The translations under genes and the position numbers were made by a program. From Pectobacterium betavasculorum (lineage in GTDB: Bacteria > Pseudomonadota > Gammaproteobacteria > Enterobacterales > Enterobacteriaceae), in the NCBI RefSeq assembly GCF_000749845.1, contig NZ_JQHM01000002.1, positions 186,001 to 250,000 of the forward strand: 64,000 nt of DNA, in the 5' to 3' direction. The first letter of the stretch is position 1. Each line of letters opens with the position of its first letter. The notes under the pieces were generated by a model that was given only the letters and a program-made list of their open reading frames with translations, did not search any database and was not told the DNA's origin. Positions 63,503 through 64,000 of this stretch are shown here, piece by piece.

Positions 63503-64000
63503 ATGGGTTTGTTCGATAAATTGAAATCTCTGGTTTCTGACGATAAAAAAGACACTGGCAGCATCGAAATCATTGCCCCGCTGTCTGGTGAAATCGTCAA
63601 TATTGAAGATGTTCCTGATGTCGTGTTTGCAGAAAAAATCGTCGGCGACGGCATTGCCATCAAACCAACTGGCAACAAGATTGTCGCACCGGTAGACGGC
63701 ACCATCGGTAAAATTTTTGAAACCAACCATGCGTTTTCCATTGAGTCTGACAGCGGCATTGAGCTGTTTGTGCACTTTGGTATTGATACCGTTGAATTGA
63801 AAGGCGAAGGCTTCAAGCGCATCGCCGAAGAAGGCCAGCGCGTGAAGAAAGGCGATCTCGTTATCGAGTTTGACCTGGCTCTGCTGGAAGAGAAAGCGAA
63901 GTCTACTCTGACACCAGTGGTTATTTCCAACATGGATGAAATCAAGGAATTGACCAAACTGAGTGGTACGGTTGTTGTCGGTGAAACGCCGGTTATCCGT
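63503..64000 (+). CDS. crr: Glucose-specific EIIA component (3' end cut by window)
   Basis: PTS regulator and phosphocarrier EIIA-Glc, which phosphorylates glucose permease and controls adenylate cyclase and inducer exclusion. 166 of the usual 169 codons are present, so only the last few residues are missing. The active histidines are H76 and H91 ([15 protein letters not shown]), counting the Met. AGGAGAG precedes the ATG. Last gene of ptsHI-crr. Confidence 0.97.
   Translation, partial: MGLFDKLKSLVSDDKKDTGSIEIIAPLSGEIVNIEDVPDVVFAEKIVGDGIAIKPTGNKIVAPVDGTIGKIFETNHAFSIESDSGIELFVHFGIDTVELKGEGFKRIAEEGQRVKKGDLVIEFDLALLEEKAKSTLTPVVISNMDEIKELTKLSGTVVVGETPVIR

Noticed and set aside
1-64000. CRISPR array, prophage, integrase or intact insertion sequence
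   Set aside because: No evenly spaced direct repeats, phage structural genes, integrases or transposases were seen, although island-like modules exist.

Overview
The window looks like chromosome from a soft-rot enterobacterium, most likely Pectobacterium. The evidence is an Svx-type secreted plant virulence protein, enterobacterial core blocks (norR/norVW, ribB with its FMN riboswitch plus ubiK, zipA-cysZ-cysK-ptsHI-crr) whose proteins read as close relatives of the E. coli ones, and an ERIC-type intergenic repeat. The species cannot be fixed from the sequence alone. There are no rRNA or tRNA genes, CRISPR arrays or intact insertion sequences.

Layout. 1-4.6 kb: 3' part of a chaperone-usher fimbrial operon (usher, chaperone, two fimbrial/adhesin subunits). 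4.6-9.3 kb: an AT-rich leader, two PixA/AidA-like inclusion-body proteins and three alpha-helical proteins resembling a tripartite alpha-pore-forming toxin, ending at an internally deleted ATPase gene. 10-12.8 kb: an acidic-sugar transporter and a glucarate-dehydratase-like enzyme, then a truncated LysR gene. 13.4-15.9 kb: an acetyltransferase, a PAS-LuxR regulator and a CodB-type permease. 16-18 kb: svx. 18.5-19.7 kb: mdtG. 20-27 kb: a self-contained TonB system (ExbD, TonB, receptor, ExbB) with an exported phospholipase-D-like protein and a phytase-like esterase. 27.4-29.7 kb: a Tat-exported polysaccharide-lyase-like protein. 29.8-34.7 kb: rspR, an MHS transporter, rspB and rspA (sugar acid catabolism). 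34.8-37 kb: a LysR regulator divergent from a secreted esterase. 37.5-42.6 kb: an apparent anaerobic respiratory operon (NrfC-like and NrfD-like proteins, an MFS carrier, an FMN-binding protein and an exported FAD reductase). 42.8-45.5 kb: alkylation repair (alkB, ada, alkA-like). 45.5-47 kb: a PACE efflux gene and its divergent LysR gene. 47.4-49.1 kb: class I fumarase. 49.3-53.7 kb: norR and norVW with three NorR sites and a sigma-54 promoter. 53.8 kb to the end: tehB, riboswitch-ribB, ubiK, yjeH, zipA, cysZ, cysK, ptsH, ptsI and crr (cut three codons short).

Working together. The window alternates core blocks with accessory modules suited to plant-associated life: adhesion (fimbriae), attack (toxin-like operon, Svx, lyase, esterase), scavenging (TonB/PLD/phytase cluster, sugar-acid pathways) and life at low oxygen (FAD reductase operon, fumarase, NO detoxification). 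The two strongest candidates for under-described systems are the PixA-like plus three-component toxin operon (5185-9292) and the NrfCD/FMN/FAD reductase operon (37522-42581). The TonB/PLD/phytase-like cluster (20035-27060) is third.
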